A stretch of DNA of 33,302 bases from an uncultured Acidimicrobiales bacterium (GTDB lineage Bacteria > Actinomycetota > Acidimicrobiia > Acidimicrobiales > SHLQ01): positions 1 to 33,302 of the forward strand of contig CALHYX010000085.1 of assembly GCA_938041035.1 (NCBI GenBank). The letters are read 5' to 3'. A program made the translations under genes and the position numbers. Below are positions 14,301-24,995 of the stretch, piece after piece (positions within the stretch are counted from its first letter, which is position 1; each line of letters starts with the position of its first letter). The notes below the pieces were generated by a model, which was not told the DNA's origin, did not search any database, and was given only the letters and a program-made list of their open reading frames with translations.

Positions 14301-14345
14301 CACACGCGGCCGTACCGCAACGCCGTCACCCAAAGAGAGCGCACC

Positions 14346-17213
<2,868 letters not shown>

Positions 17214-17224
17214 CGTCATCGTGT

Positions 17225-17245
17225 TCTGCCGCCCGCTGTGGCAGA
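17225..17245 (+). terminator. Hairpin after gcvP
   Basis: TCTGCC (17225-17230) pairs with GGCAGA (17240-17245), 9-base loop, no long T-tract. It would cover the in-frame GTG at 17238, which is one reason to prefer the later start of the next gene. Confidence 0.4.
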
Positions 17246-17291
17246 GTTCGTCGACCGAAACGCGTACAACTCGATCGCAGGGAAGGTTCCG

Positions 17292-18464
17292 GTGAAGGCA
17301 CCGCACACCCCCGACAGCCCACCGGCAACGCCGGATTTCGACGACTACCCGTGGGTGCCGTTGCGCCAGGTTTCCCTCGCCGATGACTTCGCCATCGTGC
17401 GGTGGGAGGACGGCCGGGAACTGCACTGCTACTCGATGTGGCTCGCGGAGAACACCTACGGCATCGAACCGCGCAGTCGCGAAAGCAAGCTCGACCCCCG
17501 CAACCTGCCCGCGCCGGGGTCGTTGATCAAAGCGGTACGCACCGATGCGGGGGCTCTGGCCGTCGCCTGGGCGAGCGGCGAATCGGTCGAGGTACACCCG
17601 GGCTGGCTCCGCCACGTCGCTGAGCAGGCCCACACGCCGGAGGCCCGACTTCCCCCGATCACCCGGTGGGACCGCTCCACGTTCACCGAACCGCCCACGT
17701 TCGACGGCGCATCCGTGCTCCGCGACGAAAGCGTCTTTCGGGCATGGCTGAACGCGCTGTGCGAACTCGGCATCGCCCGCCTGCGCGACGCCCCGACCAC
17801 CGAAGCGTTCATGGAGGAAGTCGGCCGCCGCATCGGCCCGATACGCGGGTCGAACTTCGGAGCGGTGTTCGATGTGGTCACCAAGGTCGACCCCGACTCC
17901 ACCGCCAACACCTCGCTACCCCTCCCCCAGCACACCGACCTGCCGACGCGGGAAACCCCACCGGGGTTTCAGTTCCTGCACTGCATCACCAACACCGTGC
18001 CGGGGGGCGAGTCCCGCATGACCGACGGCCTAGCGGTAATCGACGAACTCGAACGGGCGCACCCCGAGCACTTCACGGCCCTGCGAACACTCCAGTGGAC
18101 CTTCGCCAACCGGTCACCGGACGACGATCATCGCTGGACCGGGCCCATCATCGACCAACCCGACCCGGACGGGCCGCTCACCATCCGCGGGTTCCATCCG
18201 GTTCGGGCGTTCCCGGCCATGGCGGCCGCCGACGTCCCCCGGGCCTATGCGGCGCTGCGGTGCTACGCGGGCATCGCCCATGACGACCGGTTCCAGATCA
18301 CCTACCGCCTCGAGCCAGGCGATCTGGTCGGCTTCGACAACCGTCGGGTACTGCACGGCCGCAACGAATTCGACGACGGCGCCGGTCACCGCCACCTGCG
18401 GGGCTGCTACCTCGACCAGGACGACGTGTACTCCCGCCTCCGGGTGCTCAATCGCCGCGTCTGA
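17292..18464 (+). CDS. Gamma-butyrobetaine hydroxylase-like Fe(II)/2-oxoglutarate dioxygenase
   Basis: Predicted to hydroxylate gamma-butyrobetaine to L-carnitine. 390 residues from GTG 17292, with AGGGAAGG 5 bases upstream; an earlier in-frame GTG (17238) lies inside a hairpin. Residues 25-115 form the GBBH-like N-terminal domain (FAIVRWEDGRELHCYSMWLAENTYG), but the zinc-binding cysteines of classical enzymes are absent. Residues 125-385 are the TauD/TfdA catalytic domain: Fe ligands His214 and Asp216 (QHTDLPTRETPPGFQFLHC) and His355 (RRVLHGRNEF), with Arg370 for 2-oxoglutarate and the ending HLRGCYLDQDDVYSR, typical of GBBH. The following BKACE and carnitine dehydrogenase support this substrate. 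The butyrobetaine reaction is inferred from family and context; trimethyllysine hydroxylase-like activity is the main alternative. Confidence 0.85.
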   Translation: MKAPHTPDSPPATPDFDDYPWVPLRQVSLADDFAIVRWEDGRELHCYSMWLAENTYGIEPRSRESKLDPRNLPAPGSLIKAVRTDAGALAVAWASGESVEVHPGWLRHVAEQAHTPEARLPPITRWDRSTFTEPPTFDGASVLRDESVFRAWLNALCELGIARLRDAPTTEAFMEEVGRRIGPIRGSNFGAVFDVVTKVDPDSTANTSLPLPQHTDLPTRETPPGFQFLHCITNTVPGGESRMTDGLAVIDELERAHPEHFTALRTLQWTFANRSPDDDHRWTGPIIDQPDPDGPLTIRGFHPVRAFPAMAAADVPRAYAALRCYAGIAHDDRFQITYRLEPGDLVGFDNRRVLHGRNEFDDGAGHRHLRGCYLDQDDVYSRLRVLNRRV

Positions 18465-18556
18465 CCGTCCGGCTCGCGACCGCGCCATTCGCCGCTCACC
18501 CCCACCGGGCACGGATGTCTGCCTCCACCGCCGATCGCTGGCATGCTCTAGCGGTC

Positions 18557-18602
18557 CAGTCTCCACCAAACCCAGTCTCCACCAAACCCAGTCTCCAGCA
18601 AC
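18557..18602 (+). repeat. 16-bp tandem repeat upstream of the BKACE gene
   Basis: CAGTCTCCACCAAACC occurs at 18557-18572 and 18573-18588, then a diverged third unit (CAGTCTCCAGCAAC) to 18602. It lies just before the Shine-Dalgarno of the BKACE gene in the 165-base gap after the dioxygenase gene, likely in its leader or promoter. Confidence 0.85.
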
Positions 18603-18629
18603 ACGTCACAACCCGATCAGGAGAGCCGC

Positions 18630-19520
18630 ATGAGCTCCGTCTACATCACCTGCGCGGTCACCGGCAGCGGCGATACCGTCCACAAGTCCGACAAGGTGCC
18701 GTTCACCCCCGAAGCCATCGCCGACGACTGCGTGGCCGCAGCGAAGGCCGGCGCGGCGATCGTGCACATCCATGTACGCGACCCCGAGACCGGTGCCCCT
18801 TCGCGCGAGGTCGACTACTACGCCGAGGTCGTCGATCGGGTGCGTTCCAGCGGCACCGACGTGGTCATCAACCTCACCGCCGGCATGGGCGGCGATCTGG
18901 TGCTGGGTTCGGCCGAACAGCCCGAACCGCTCGACCCCGATGGCACCGACCTGGCCGGCGCCACCGAACGACTGGCCCACGTTCGCCAGATCCGGCCCGA
19001 GATCTGCACCCTCGACTGCGGCTCGATGAACTTCGGCGAAGGCGCCTACGTGATGACCAACACGTCGGAGATCCTCCACGAGATGGCCCGCCAGATCCAG
19101 GAACTCGGCGTGCGGCCCGAGATCGAGGTCTTCGACACGGGACACCTCTGGCAGGCCAAGAGCCTGGTCGATGCCGGGGTGATCTCCGCGCCGGTGATGG
19201 TGCAGATGTGCATGGGTATCCCGTGGGGCGCCCCGAACGATCTCAACACGTTGATGGCCATGGTCAACAACACACCCGATGACTGGACCTTCAGCGCGTT
19301 CTCCATCGGCCGCGACCAATTGCCGTACGTGGCGCTCGCCGCCATCGCCGGAGGCCACGTCCGGGTGGGCCTCGAGGACAATCTGTACCTCGACAAGGGC
19401 GTGCTGGCGTCGAACGCCGATCTCGTCGCTCGGGCGGTACAGATCCTCGAGAGCATCAACGTCGGGGTGATGACCCCCGACGAGGTGCGATCGAAGCTGA
19501 GCCTCACCAAGCATGGCTGA
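18630..19520 (+). CDS. BKACE family beta-keto acid cleavage enzyme, predicted to act on 3-dehydrocarnitine
   Basis: 296 residues of the DUF849/BKACE (3-keto-5-aminohexanoate cleavage) family: Zn-dependent condensation-retro-Claisen cleavage of a beta-keto acid with acetyl-CoA to acetoacetyl-CoA and a shortened amine. Metal ligands are His46 and His48 in VHIHVRDPETG; the C-terminal AGGHVRVGLEDNLYL contains the conserved Glu. The motif NLTAGMGGD and TLDCGSMNFGE fit the family. One branch of this family is known to cleave 3-dehydrocarnitine to glycine betaine, and the flanking butyrobetaine hydroxylase and carnitine dehydrogenase genes make that the best guess. AGGAGAG is 4 bases from the ATG. 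The stop overlaps the next gene by 8 bases. Substrate is inference. Confidence 0.9.
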   Translation: MSSVYITCAVTGSGDTVHKSDKVPFTPEAIADDCVAAAKAGAAIVHIHVRDPETGAPSREVDYYAEVVDRVRSSGTDVVINLTAGMGGDLVLGSAEQPEPLDPDGTDLAGATERLAHVRQIRPEICTLDCGSMNFGEGAYVMTNTSEILHEMARQIQELGVRPEIEVFDTGHLWQAKSLVDAGVISAPVMVQMCMGIPWGAPNDLNTLMAMVNNTPDDWTFSAFSIGRDQLPYVALAAIAGGHVRVGLEDNLYLDKGVLASNADLVARAVQILESINVGVMTPDEVRSKLSLTKHG

Positions 19521-20511
19521 ACGCCGGCCCGCACAGCCCGAAGCCGGTCCGGCCTCCGCACCCGAGCGGGCGGCCGTCATCGGCTGCGGGGTCATCGGCG
19601 CGGGGTGGACCGCCCGGTTCCGGCTGCACGGTGTCGATGTCCGGGCCTATGACCCGTCGCCGGATGCCGAGCGGATCCTGGCCGAGGTCCAGGGGAACGC
19701 CAACGCCGCGTGGGCCGACCTGGGTCTCCCGGTGGCGTTGGGCGACCTCACGCTCTGCGACTCGCTGGCCGACGCGGTGGCCGACGCCGAGGTGATCCAG
19801 GAGAGCGCACCCGAGGTGCTCGAGGTGAAACGGTCGATCCTGGGCGAAATCGATGCCGCGGCCCAACCCGACGCGCTCATCGCCTCATCGACGTCCGGGC
19901 TGTTGTGCACCGACATGGCCCGCGACCTCTCCCACCCCGAACGCCTCGTGGTCGCCCATCCGTTCAACCCGGTGTACCTGCTGCCGCTGGTCGAGATCGT
20001 GGGCGGTGACGCCACCTCCCTCGGCACGATCGACCGGGCCATGGCCACCTATCGCGGCATCGGCATGCACCCGCTGCACGTGCGGGTCGAGATCGACGCC
20101 CACATCGCCGACCGACTCCTCGAAGCGGTGTGGCGTGAAGCGCTGTGGCTGGTGAACGACGGCGTGGCCACCACCGCGGAGATCGACGACGCCATCCGCT
20201 ACGGATTCGGCCTACGGTGGGCCCAGATGGGCCTGTTCGAGACCTACCGGATCGCGGGCGGCGAATCGGGTATGGCGCACTTCATCAAGCAGTTCGGGCC
20301 CGCGCTGGCGTGGCCCTGGACGAAGCTCATGGACGTACCCGAGCTCACCGACGAACTGGTCGCCGCCATCAGCGACCAATCCGATGCCCAGTCAGGCGAC
20401 TACGGCATCCGCGACCTCGAACGAATCCGGGATCAGAACCTGGCCGCCATCCTGCTGGCGTTGGAGGCCAACGACTGGGGCGCCGGCCAGGTCATCGCCC
20501 GCGAGCGCTGA
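19513..20511 (+). CDS. lcdH: L-carnitine dehydrogenase-like 3-hydroxyacyl-CoA dehydrogenase family protein
   Basis: 332 residues. Predicted to oxidise L-carnitine to 3-dehydrocarnitine with NAD+. The N-terminal Rossmann motif is AVIGCGVIGAGWTARF (21-36) with Asp47 after strand 2 for NAD. The catalytic-His region is VVAHPFNPVYLLPLVEIVGG with His149. The C-terminal helical domain (AIRYGFGLRWAQMGLFETYRIAGGESG) is that of the 3-hydroxyacyl-CoA dehydrogenase family, and the R-W-A-x-M-G stretch recalls carnitine dehydrogenases more than fatty-acid enzymes. ATG 19513 overlaps the BKACE stop (19518-19520), so the two are translationally coupled. Symbol lcdH is assigned from gene order and general similarity, not from a search. 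A hydroxybutyryl-CoA or lambda-crystallin-like enzyme remains possible. Confidence 0.82.
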   Translation: MAERRPAQPEAGPASAPERAAVIGCGVIGAGWTARFRLHGVDVRAYDPSPDAERILAEVQGNANAAWADLGLPVALGDLTLCDSLADAVADAEVIQESAPEVLEVKRSILGEIDAAAQPDALIASSTSGLLCTDMARDLSHPERLVVAHPFNPVYLLPLVEIVGGDATSLGTIDRAMATYRGIGMHPLHVRVEIDAHIADRLLEAVWREALWLVNDGVATTAEIDDAIRYGFGLRWAQMGLFETYRIAGGESGMAHFIKQFGPALAWPWTKLMDVPELTDELVAAISDQSDAQSGDYGIRDLERIRDQNLAAILLALEANDWGAGQVIARER

Positions 20512-20575
20512 TCCACCCCACTATGGGTGCGCCAGCGAAACGCGCCACGGGGCCTCGATCAGCACGTGTCCTCGA

Positions 20576-22045
20576 TCAGCAGAGCGCAGCGAGGACGGTA
20601 ATGCTGAGTGTGGCCGTCGCCGTGCTGTTCCCGTCGCTCACCTCATAGACCCACTGGGCGGTCGCAGATTGACCAGGAAGGATGATGTTCGGCTGAGGGG
20701 TGAACGAGAACGAACCGTCGGCGAGGAGCTCGATCGGTCCGCATACCTCGCCCACCACTCCGGGCGGCGACCCGTTGACGGAGACGACCGTTAGCGGGTC
20801 ACCGTCGCTATCGCTGTCATTGTCCAGGACGTTCCCCGTGAGCAAGGAGGTTGGGCCGACGGAGTATGCGTCGTCCACCGCCACCGGGGTGTCGTTCACG
20901 CCGGTGATGGTGACCATGACCGTGGCCGTGGTCATGCCGCCATGGGGATCTTCGAACACCACGTCGAACTGGTCGGTGTCGGTCTCGCCGGTGTCGAGTT
21001 CCTCGAACTGCATCGCCGGGTCATAGCGCACCATCTGGTCGGCCTGGAGGAACACCGAGCCCTTGGTGCTCACGCTGTTGACGACCGAGGTGACCGTGAC
21101 CGGGAAGCCCTCGGGGTCCGAGGCCGCCGCCAGGGCGTCGAGCAGGAAGATCGTGTTCTCGTTGGTGGTGAGCGTCAGCGGGGTGACCATCGGAGGATCG
21201 TTGTCCCGCGCAATGGTGACCACGACCAGGCCGGTGTCGGTGCCGCCCTTGCCGTCGATCACCGTGTAGTTGAACGCATCGGTGGTTGTGGTGCCGGGCG
21301 TCAACCCGGTGAACGCACCGTTGGTCTCATAGGTGACGACCGACGAGGCGTCGGCCACCACAGCTCCCAGGGTTCCGGTGACGTCGACCGAGTCGATCGA
21401 CAGGGGGTCGCCATCGGCATCGGTGTCGTTGGCGAGCAGGTCGATCATCACGTTGCCGTTGAAATCGACCGCGCCCATGTCGTCGACGGCGACCGGCGCC
21501 GTGTTCGGCAGCTCGCAGGCAACGGCGGTCTCGGCCGAGCAGTTGTCGGTACCCGCTCCACCCCGCGCCAGGTCGACTCCGGCATGACCGCGCAGAACGT
21601 CGTCGCCGGCACCACCGAACAAGCCGTCGTCTCCGGGGCCACCGCGCACGTCGTCGTCATCGCCGCCACCCGACAAGGTGTCGTTCCCGCCGCCGCCGAG
21701 AACACGATCGAGGCCTCGGCCGCCGCCGATCATGTCGTCGCCGGCGCCGCCTCGCAGATCGTCGTCACCGTTTTGGCCCAAAATGCTGTCGTTGCCGCCG
21801 CGGCCGTAAACGACATCGTCGCCACCGCCGGCGTGGATGGTGTTGTCGCTCGCGCCCGCACAGATGAAGTCCGGGCCGGGCGTGCCCATGATCATGGCGT
21901 CGTCCGAGATGATGACGTTGGCGCCAGCCGGCGCCGCTCCGCATGGTGTCTGCGCCGATGCCGTGCTGGCGCCCAACCCCCAGACGGCCAGCATGGCGGC
22001 GAGAAAGGCCACCCCGATCTTCCGACCCGACCTGCGCTTGTACAT
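20576..22045 (-). CDS. Secreted RTX-type calcium-binding protein with cadherin-like domains
   Basis: 489 residues. Signal peptide 1-32 (basic MYKRRSGRK, hydrophobic core, ASTASA cleavage), so exported. From about residue 60 to 170 there are roughly ten RTX nonapeptides of the G-G-x-G-x-D-x-x type (for example GGGGNDTLSGGGDD, GGAGDDVLRG) that bind calcium in a beta-roll, closed by a Cys pair (DNCSAETAVACE). Three tandem beta-sandwich domains follow, of the cadherin-like/VCBS kind (NTAPVAVDDM..., DNDPPMVTPLT..., NDTPVAVDDAY...), with Asp-rich Ca-binding loops such as NDTDADGDPLSI. It ends in AALC. Likely a cell-surface adhesion or matrix protein. No dedicated type I secretion gene is nearby. 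Shares the strand with the CDP-glucose dehydratase upstream but with a 91-base gap. Confidence 0.88.
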   Translation of the reverse strand: MYKRRSGRKIGVAFLAAMLAVWGLGASTASAQTPCGAAPAGANVIISDDAMIMGTPGPDFICAGASDNTIHAGGGDDVVYGRGGNDSILGQNGDDDLRGGAGDDMIGGGRGLDRVLGGGGNDTLSGGGDDDDVRGGPGDDGLFGGAGDDVLRGHAGVDLARGGAGTDNCSAETAVACELPNTAPVAVDDMGAVDFNGNVMIDLLANDTDADGDPLSIDSVDVTGTLGAVVADASSVVTYETNGAFTGLTPGTTTTDAFNYTVIDGKGGTDTGLVVVTIARDNDPPMVTPLTLTTNENTIFLLDALAAASDPEGFPVTVTSVVNSVSTKGSVFLQADQMVRYDPAMQFEELDTGETDTDQFDVVFEDPHGGMTTATVMVTITGVNDTPVAVDDAYSVGPTSLLTGNVLDNDSDSDGDPLTVVSVNGSPPGVVGEVCGPIELLADGSFSFTPQPNIILPGQSATAQWVYEVSDGNSTATATLSITVLAALC

Positions 22046-22136
22046 GGATGGCCCCCGTCAGTGCGATGTAGAGCACCAATTTTGGCGCGTGGGCGACCGC
22101 AGGGCGCGGACCCATCGCAACCGGGGGTCGATCGGG

Positions 22137-23195
22137 TCAGGACTCGAGGAGCTTGCGGTAACGGTCGATCTGGTCGAGCGTCATCGCCCGAACGTCGCCG
22201 CCGTCGTGGTTGGTGCGGTACCACTCGACGATCCACGTGAGTGCGTCGTCGAGGCCCAGGATCGGGTTCCAACCGATCTGGCTCTTGATCTTGGCGCAGT
22301 CGAGCTTGAGGAAGGTGTCCTCATGCGGGAACTCCTTGCCGTCGAGCTGCCAGGAGGCACCATCTCCCCACGCGTTTGTCAGGTACTCGGCGATCCACTC
22401 GACCGGTTTGATCTGGTCGAGGTCGGGGCCGATGTTCCAGTGATCGCTGCCCAAAGTGGGGTCGTTGGTGAGGACCTCGGCCAGGCGCAGGTAACCGCCG
22501 ACCGGTTCGAGTACGTGCTGCCATGGCCGAAGGGCGTGCGGATTGCGGATCTGTACGGGCTCGCCCGCGTCGATCGCGGCCATGATGTCGGGGATGAGCC
22601 GGTCCTTGGACCAGTCACCGCCACCGATGACATTGCCGGCTCGCGCCGAGGCCACCGCCGTCGGCGTGCCGTCAAACCAGCTCGCCATGTAGCTGCGTAT
22701 GACCAGCTCAGCCGCTCCCTTGCTGGCCGAATACGGATCGCGACCGCCGAGCTCGTCGCTCTCTCGATAACCCCACACCCATTCGACGTTGCGGTAGCAC
22801 TTGTCGCTGGTGATCATCAGCACGGCATCGAGGCCGTCGCGATCGCGGGCGGCTTCGAGAACATGAGCCGTGCCCATGACGTTGGTGCCGTAGTTGGTGA
22901 TCGGGTCGGCGTAGGCGGTGTGGACGAGGGCCTGGGCGGCGAGGTGGATGACCACCTGCGGGTTGGCCTGGTCATAGGCGGCCTTGACCGTGTCGAGGTC
23001 GCGAATGTCGCCGATGATCGAGGTCATGGCGTCGCCCACCGACGCCGCTTCGAACAGGCTCTTTGGGAGGGGCTCGAGGGCCAGGCCGGTGACCTCGGCG
23101 CCGAGCTGCTGGAGCCACAGACACATCCAGCTCCCCTTGAAACCGGTGTGTCCGGTGACCAGGACGCGTCGCCCCTGCCAGAAGTCGTCAGCCAT
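22137..23195 (-). CDS. rfbG: CDP-glucose 4,6-dehydratase
   Basis: 352 residues. Converts CDP-D-glucose to CDP-4-dehydro-6-deoxyglucose with bound NAD, the start of CDP-deoxysugar (for example abequose/tyvelose) pathways. The extended-SDR NAD motif is VLVTGHTGFKGSWM (residues 10-23), with H-T-G-F-K-G-S diagnostic of this enzyme. The catalytic YxxxK is DPYSASKG, preceded by ITSDKCYRNVEWVWGYRESD, also diagnostic. The C-terminus holds sugar-binding residues around RNPHALRPWQHVLEPVGGYL. GAGGA lies 3-4 bases before ATG 23195. The other CDP-sugar genes (rfbF, rfbH) are not in the window, so it stands alone here beside a secreted protein. Confidence 0.93.
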   Translation of the reverse strand: MADDFWQGRRVLVTGHTGFKGSWMCLWLQQLGAEVTGLALEPLPKSLFEAASVGDAMTSIIGDIRDLDTVKAAYDQANPQVVIHLAAQALVHTAYADPITNYGTNVMGTAHVLEAARDRDGLDAVLMITSDKCYRNVEWVWGYRESDELGGRDPYSASKGAAELVIRSYMASWFDGTPTAVASARAGNVIGGGDWSKDRLIPDIMAAIDAGEPVQIRNPHALRPWQHVLEPVGGYLRLAEVLTNDPTLGSDHWNIGPDLDQIKPVEWIAEYLTNAWGDGASWQLDGKEFPHEDTFLKLDCAKIKSQIGWNPILGLDDALTWIVEWYRTNHDGGDVRAMTLDQIDRYRKLLES

Positions 23196-23369
23196 CGTTC
23201 CTCGTCATCGGGTGCTTGTCATCGGGTGTTCGTCGTCGGTGGGGCGTGGGATCGTCGATACCCACCGGGCAACGGAAGTGGACCCATCCGATGTTACCGG
23301 TTGGGGCTCCACTGCCCATCGGCACCGGAGACCGCCCGGTTGAGCCGACCGGCACGAGGGGTCCCGGAT

Positions 23370-23834
23370 CTAGGCCGTACGGGCCACGGCAACGCCTCGG
23401 CGCACTGGTGCCGGGCGAACCGTCTCGACCCCCAGAGCTCGACGCACGACGTCGGGGGCGTGCACCCGCAACCAGCGCGTTCCGGCGTGACCGAACTCGA
23501 GCACAACACCGGGCTCCGTCGCCGTCGCCGTCACCGCCGATCGTTGCCGGCCCGCGAGCAGTCGTTCGCTGCCGAAGTGCGAGGCGTACACCCGCCGCTG
23601 CGGGGCGCCCCGAGAGCCGACGTCGGCCGAACCCTCGAGCAGGACCAGAAAGCCCGATGCGGCAGCGTCCTGTCGGACCAGCCGTTCACCGGTAGCCACG
23701 TGGCGAGTCCTGGCCGCCGTGCGCAAGGTGCGCAGCAACCGGGTCGACGCGCCCTGAAACAACGGGTGCAGGCTCATCGCCTCAAGCACCGGGTCGGGGG
23801 TTCGAACTATCTGAGGAACCAGGAACGCCGCCAT
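23370..23834 (-). CDS. Cyclic-nucleotide-binding-domain protein without DNA-binding domain
   Basis: 154 residues. The N-terminal 20 residues (MAAFLVPQIVRTPDPVLEAM) precede a cNMP-binding beta-roll: LHPLFQGASTRLLRTLRTAARTRHVATGERLVRQDAAASGFLVLLEGSADV is the family's start, with the G-E-R-L-V-R-Q and G-F-L-V-L-L-E-G pattern. The usual phosphate-binding cassette later in the domain is weak (FGSERLLAGRQRSAVTATATEP), so ligand binding is doubtful. No helix-turn-helix is present. ATG 23834 has GGAG 10 bases upstream; a GTG two codons earlier (23840) sits closer. Similar short CAP_ED proteins are common in actinobacteria and of unknown function. Gap 23196-23369 before it holds a short repeat (GTCATCGGGTG twice, near 23209-23229) and no gene. 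Confidence 0.75.
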   Translation of the reverse strand: MAAFLVPQIVRTPDPVLEAMSLHPLFQGASTRLLRTLRTAARTRHVATGERLVRQDAAASGFLVLLEGSADVGSRGAPQRRVYASHFGSERLLAGRQRSAVTATATEPGVVLEFGHAGTRWLRVHAPDVVRRALGVETVRPAPVRRGVAVARTA

Positions 23835-23972
23835 CGTCACGCTTCTCCGCCTTTGGTAGTAGGTACCTGCAGCAGACCACGACGCCCCGCCTCCAACCGT
23901 GGCCCACGACACGGTTGCCGAGTGACCCCCATCAACCTCCGTCGACGTCCGGGCATCGACCAGCGGCTGCGG

Positions 23973-23978
23973 TATCGT
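23973..23978 (+). promoter_or_regulatory. -10 element of a leaderless promoter (PhyH gene)
   Basis: TATCGT ends 6 bases before the ATG at 23985; no Shine-Dalgarno is present. Confidence 0.55.
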
Positions 23979-23984
23979 CCGCGT

Positions 23985-24974
23985 ATGACCATCGCTTTGG
24001 ACTTTCCGGTCGCTCGCCCCGCCGGATACGAGTGGTTCGACGACGAACCGCGGTTCGACCCCGACCGCCACCTCGCCCTCACCGAACCGGACGAGGTGCT
24101 GCTGCTCAGCGACCTCGGCTACTCCGCGGCGGAGATCGACCCGACCGCGACCCCGGTGGCGCTCTCGTCGCCGTTCCGAGTGCTCTCCGACGAGGGCGCC
24201 GAGATCATGTTGGCGGTGACCCGTCGTCTCCGGGAGTTCGCCAAGCCGGCCAGCAACCGGATCGAACACGTGGTGCGGGGCGGCTGCTACCGGTCCCGTT
24301 GGCTCCGCGATCTGTGTGTCGCGCCCGAGGTCGCCGAAGCCCTGTCCGCCATCTACGGCGTTCCGGTCGCGCCTCACACGATGCCGGTGCATCTCGGGCA
24401 CCTGAACTACGCCCCGAGCGCTGTCGGTTCTCCGGTCGACAAATGGCACCACGACACCATCGCTCTCGACTACGTGATGCCCGTCGTCGACCCGGCGACG
24501 CTTTCGGGCGGACAGTTCGAGTATTTCCTCGGGACCAAGGCCGAGGCCGCGGAGCTGGCGGCCCGGGGCGAGACCCCGCCCGCCGAACGGGTCGTCGCCC
24601 CGCACTTTGGTGGTGCCGGTTGGGCGATTGCCCTCCACGGCAACATGGTCGTGCATCGGGGCGCGCCCCTCCACGTTGCGGCCGAGCGGACATCGATGGT
24701 CAACGCCTACGTCGCCCTCGACACCTCCGGCGACGACCAGACCCGGTCTCGCGACCTGATCGCCGTCGACGACCCCACCGTGCTGTACACCGAATGGGCC
24801 CGCCATGCCGCCTGGCGGGCGCGAAGCCGGCTCGACAATCTGATCGAGACGATCGCCTTCGACCAGGAACCCAAGGCCGCGGCCGCACTTCTCGATGCCG
24901 CGATCGTCGACGTGCGCCAGGCGATCGAGGACATCACCGCCGGCTACAAAGAGGCCGACCACTACGAGCGGTGA
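23985..24974 (+). CDS. PhyH (phytanoyl-CoA dioxygenase) family Fe(II)/2-oxoglutarate oxygenase
   Basis: 329 residues. The iron triad is visible: His155-x-Asp157 in VDKWHHDTIALDYVM and the distal His224 in GNMVVHRGAP, where Arg225 may contact 2-oxoglutarate. Upstream GHLNYAPSAVGSPVDKW and downstream RTSMVNAYVAL fit the double-stranded beta-helix fold. ATG 23985 is supported by the leaderless -10 and by the sequence start; the frame is open far upstream only as antisense of other genes. Substrate is unknown: PhyH enzymes hydroxylate acyl-CoAs, small amines and natural products. It lies between a divergent CNB-domain gene and a convergent SnoaL-like gene. Confidence 0.87.
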   Translation: MTIALDFPVARPAGYEWFDDEPRFDPDRHLALTEPDEVLLLSDLGYSAAEIDPTATPVALSSPFRVLSDEGAEIMLAVTRRLREFAKPASNRIEHVVRGGCYRSRWLRDLCVAPEVAEALSAIYGVPVAPHTMPVHLGHLNYAPSAVGSPVDKWHHDTIALDYVMPVVDPATLSGGQFEYFLGTKAEAAELAARGETPPAERVVAPHFGGAGWAIALHGNMVVHRGAPLHVAAERTSMVNAYVALDTSGDDQTRSRDLIAVDDPTVLYTEWARHAAWRARSRLDNLIETIAFDQEPKAAAALLDAAIVDVRQAIEDITAGYKEADHYER

Positions 24975-24995
24975 CGTGAAGGCGCCGCGGATCCC

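Noticed and set aside
17238..17291. Earlier GTG start for the butyrobetaine hydroxylase-like gene
   Set aside because: It sits in a hairpin without a Shine-Dalgarno, whereas GTG 17292 has AGGGAAGG at 5 bases.
21837..24974. Very long open frame on the plus strand covering the RTX and rfbG genes
   Set aside because: Only the last 329 residues (from 23985) look like a protein; the rest is antisense of recognisable genes and has the Arg/Gly/Val-rich composition of high-GC shadows.
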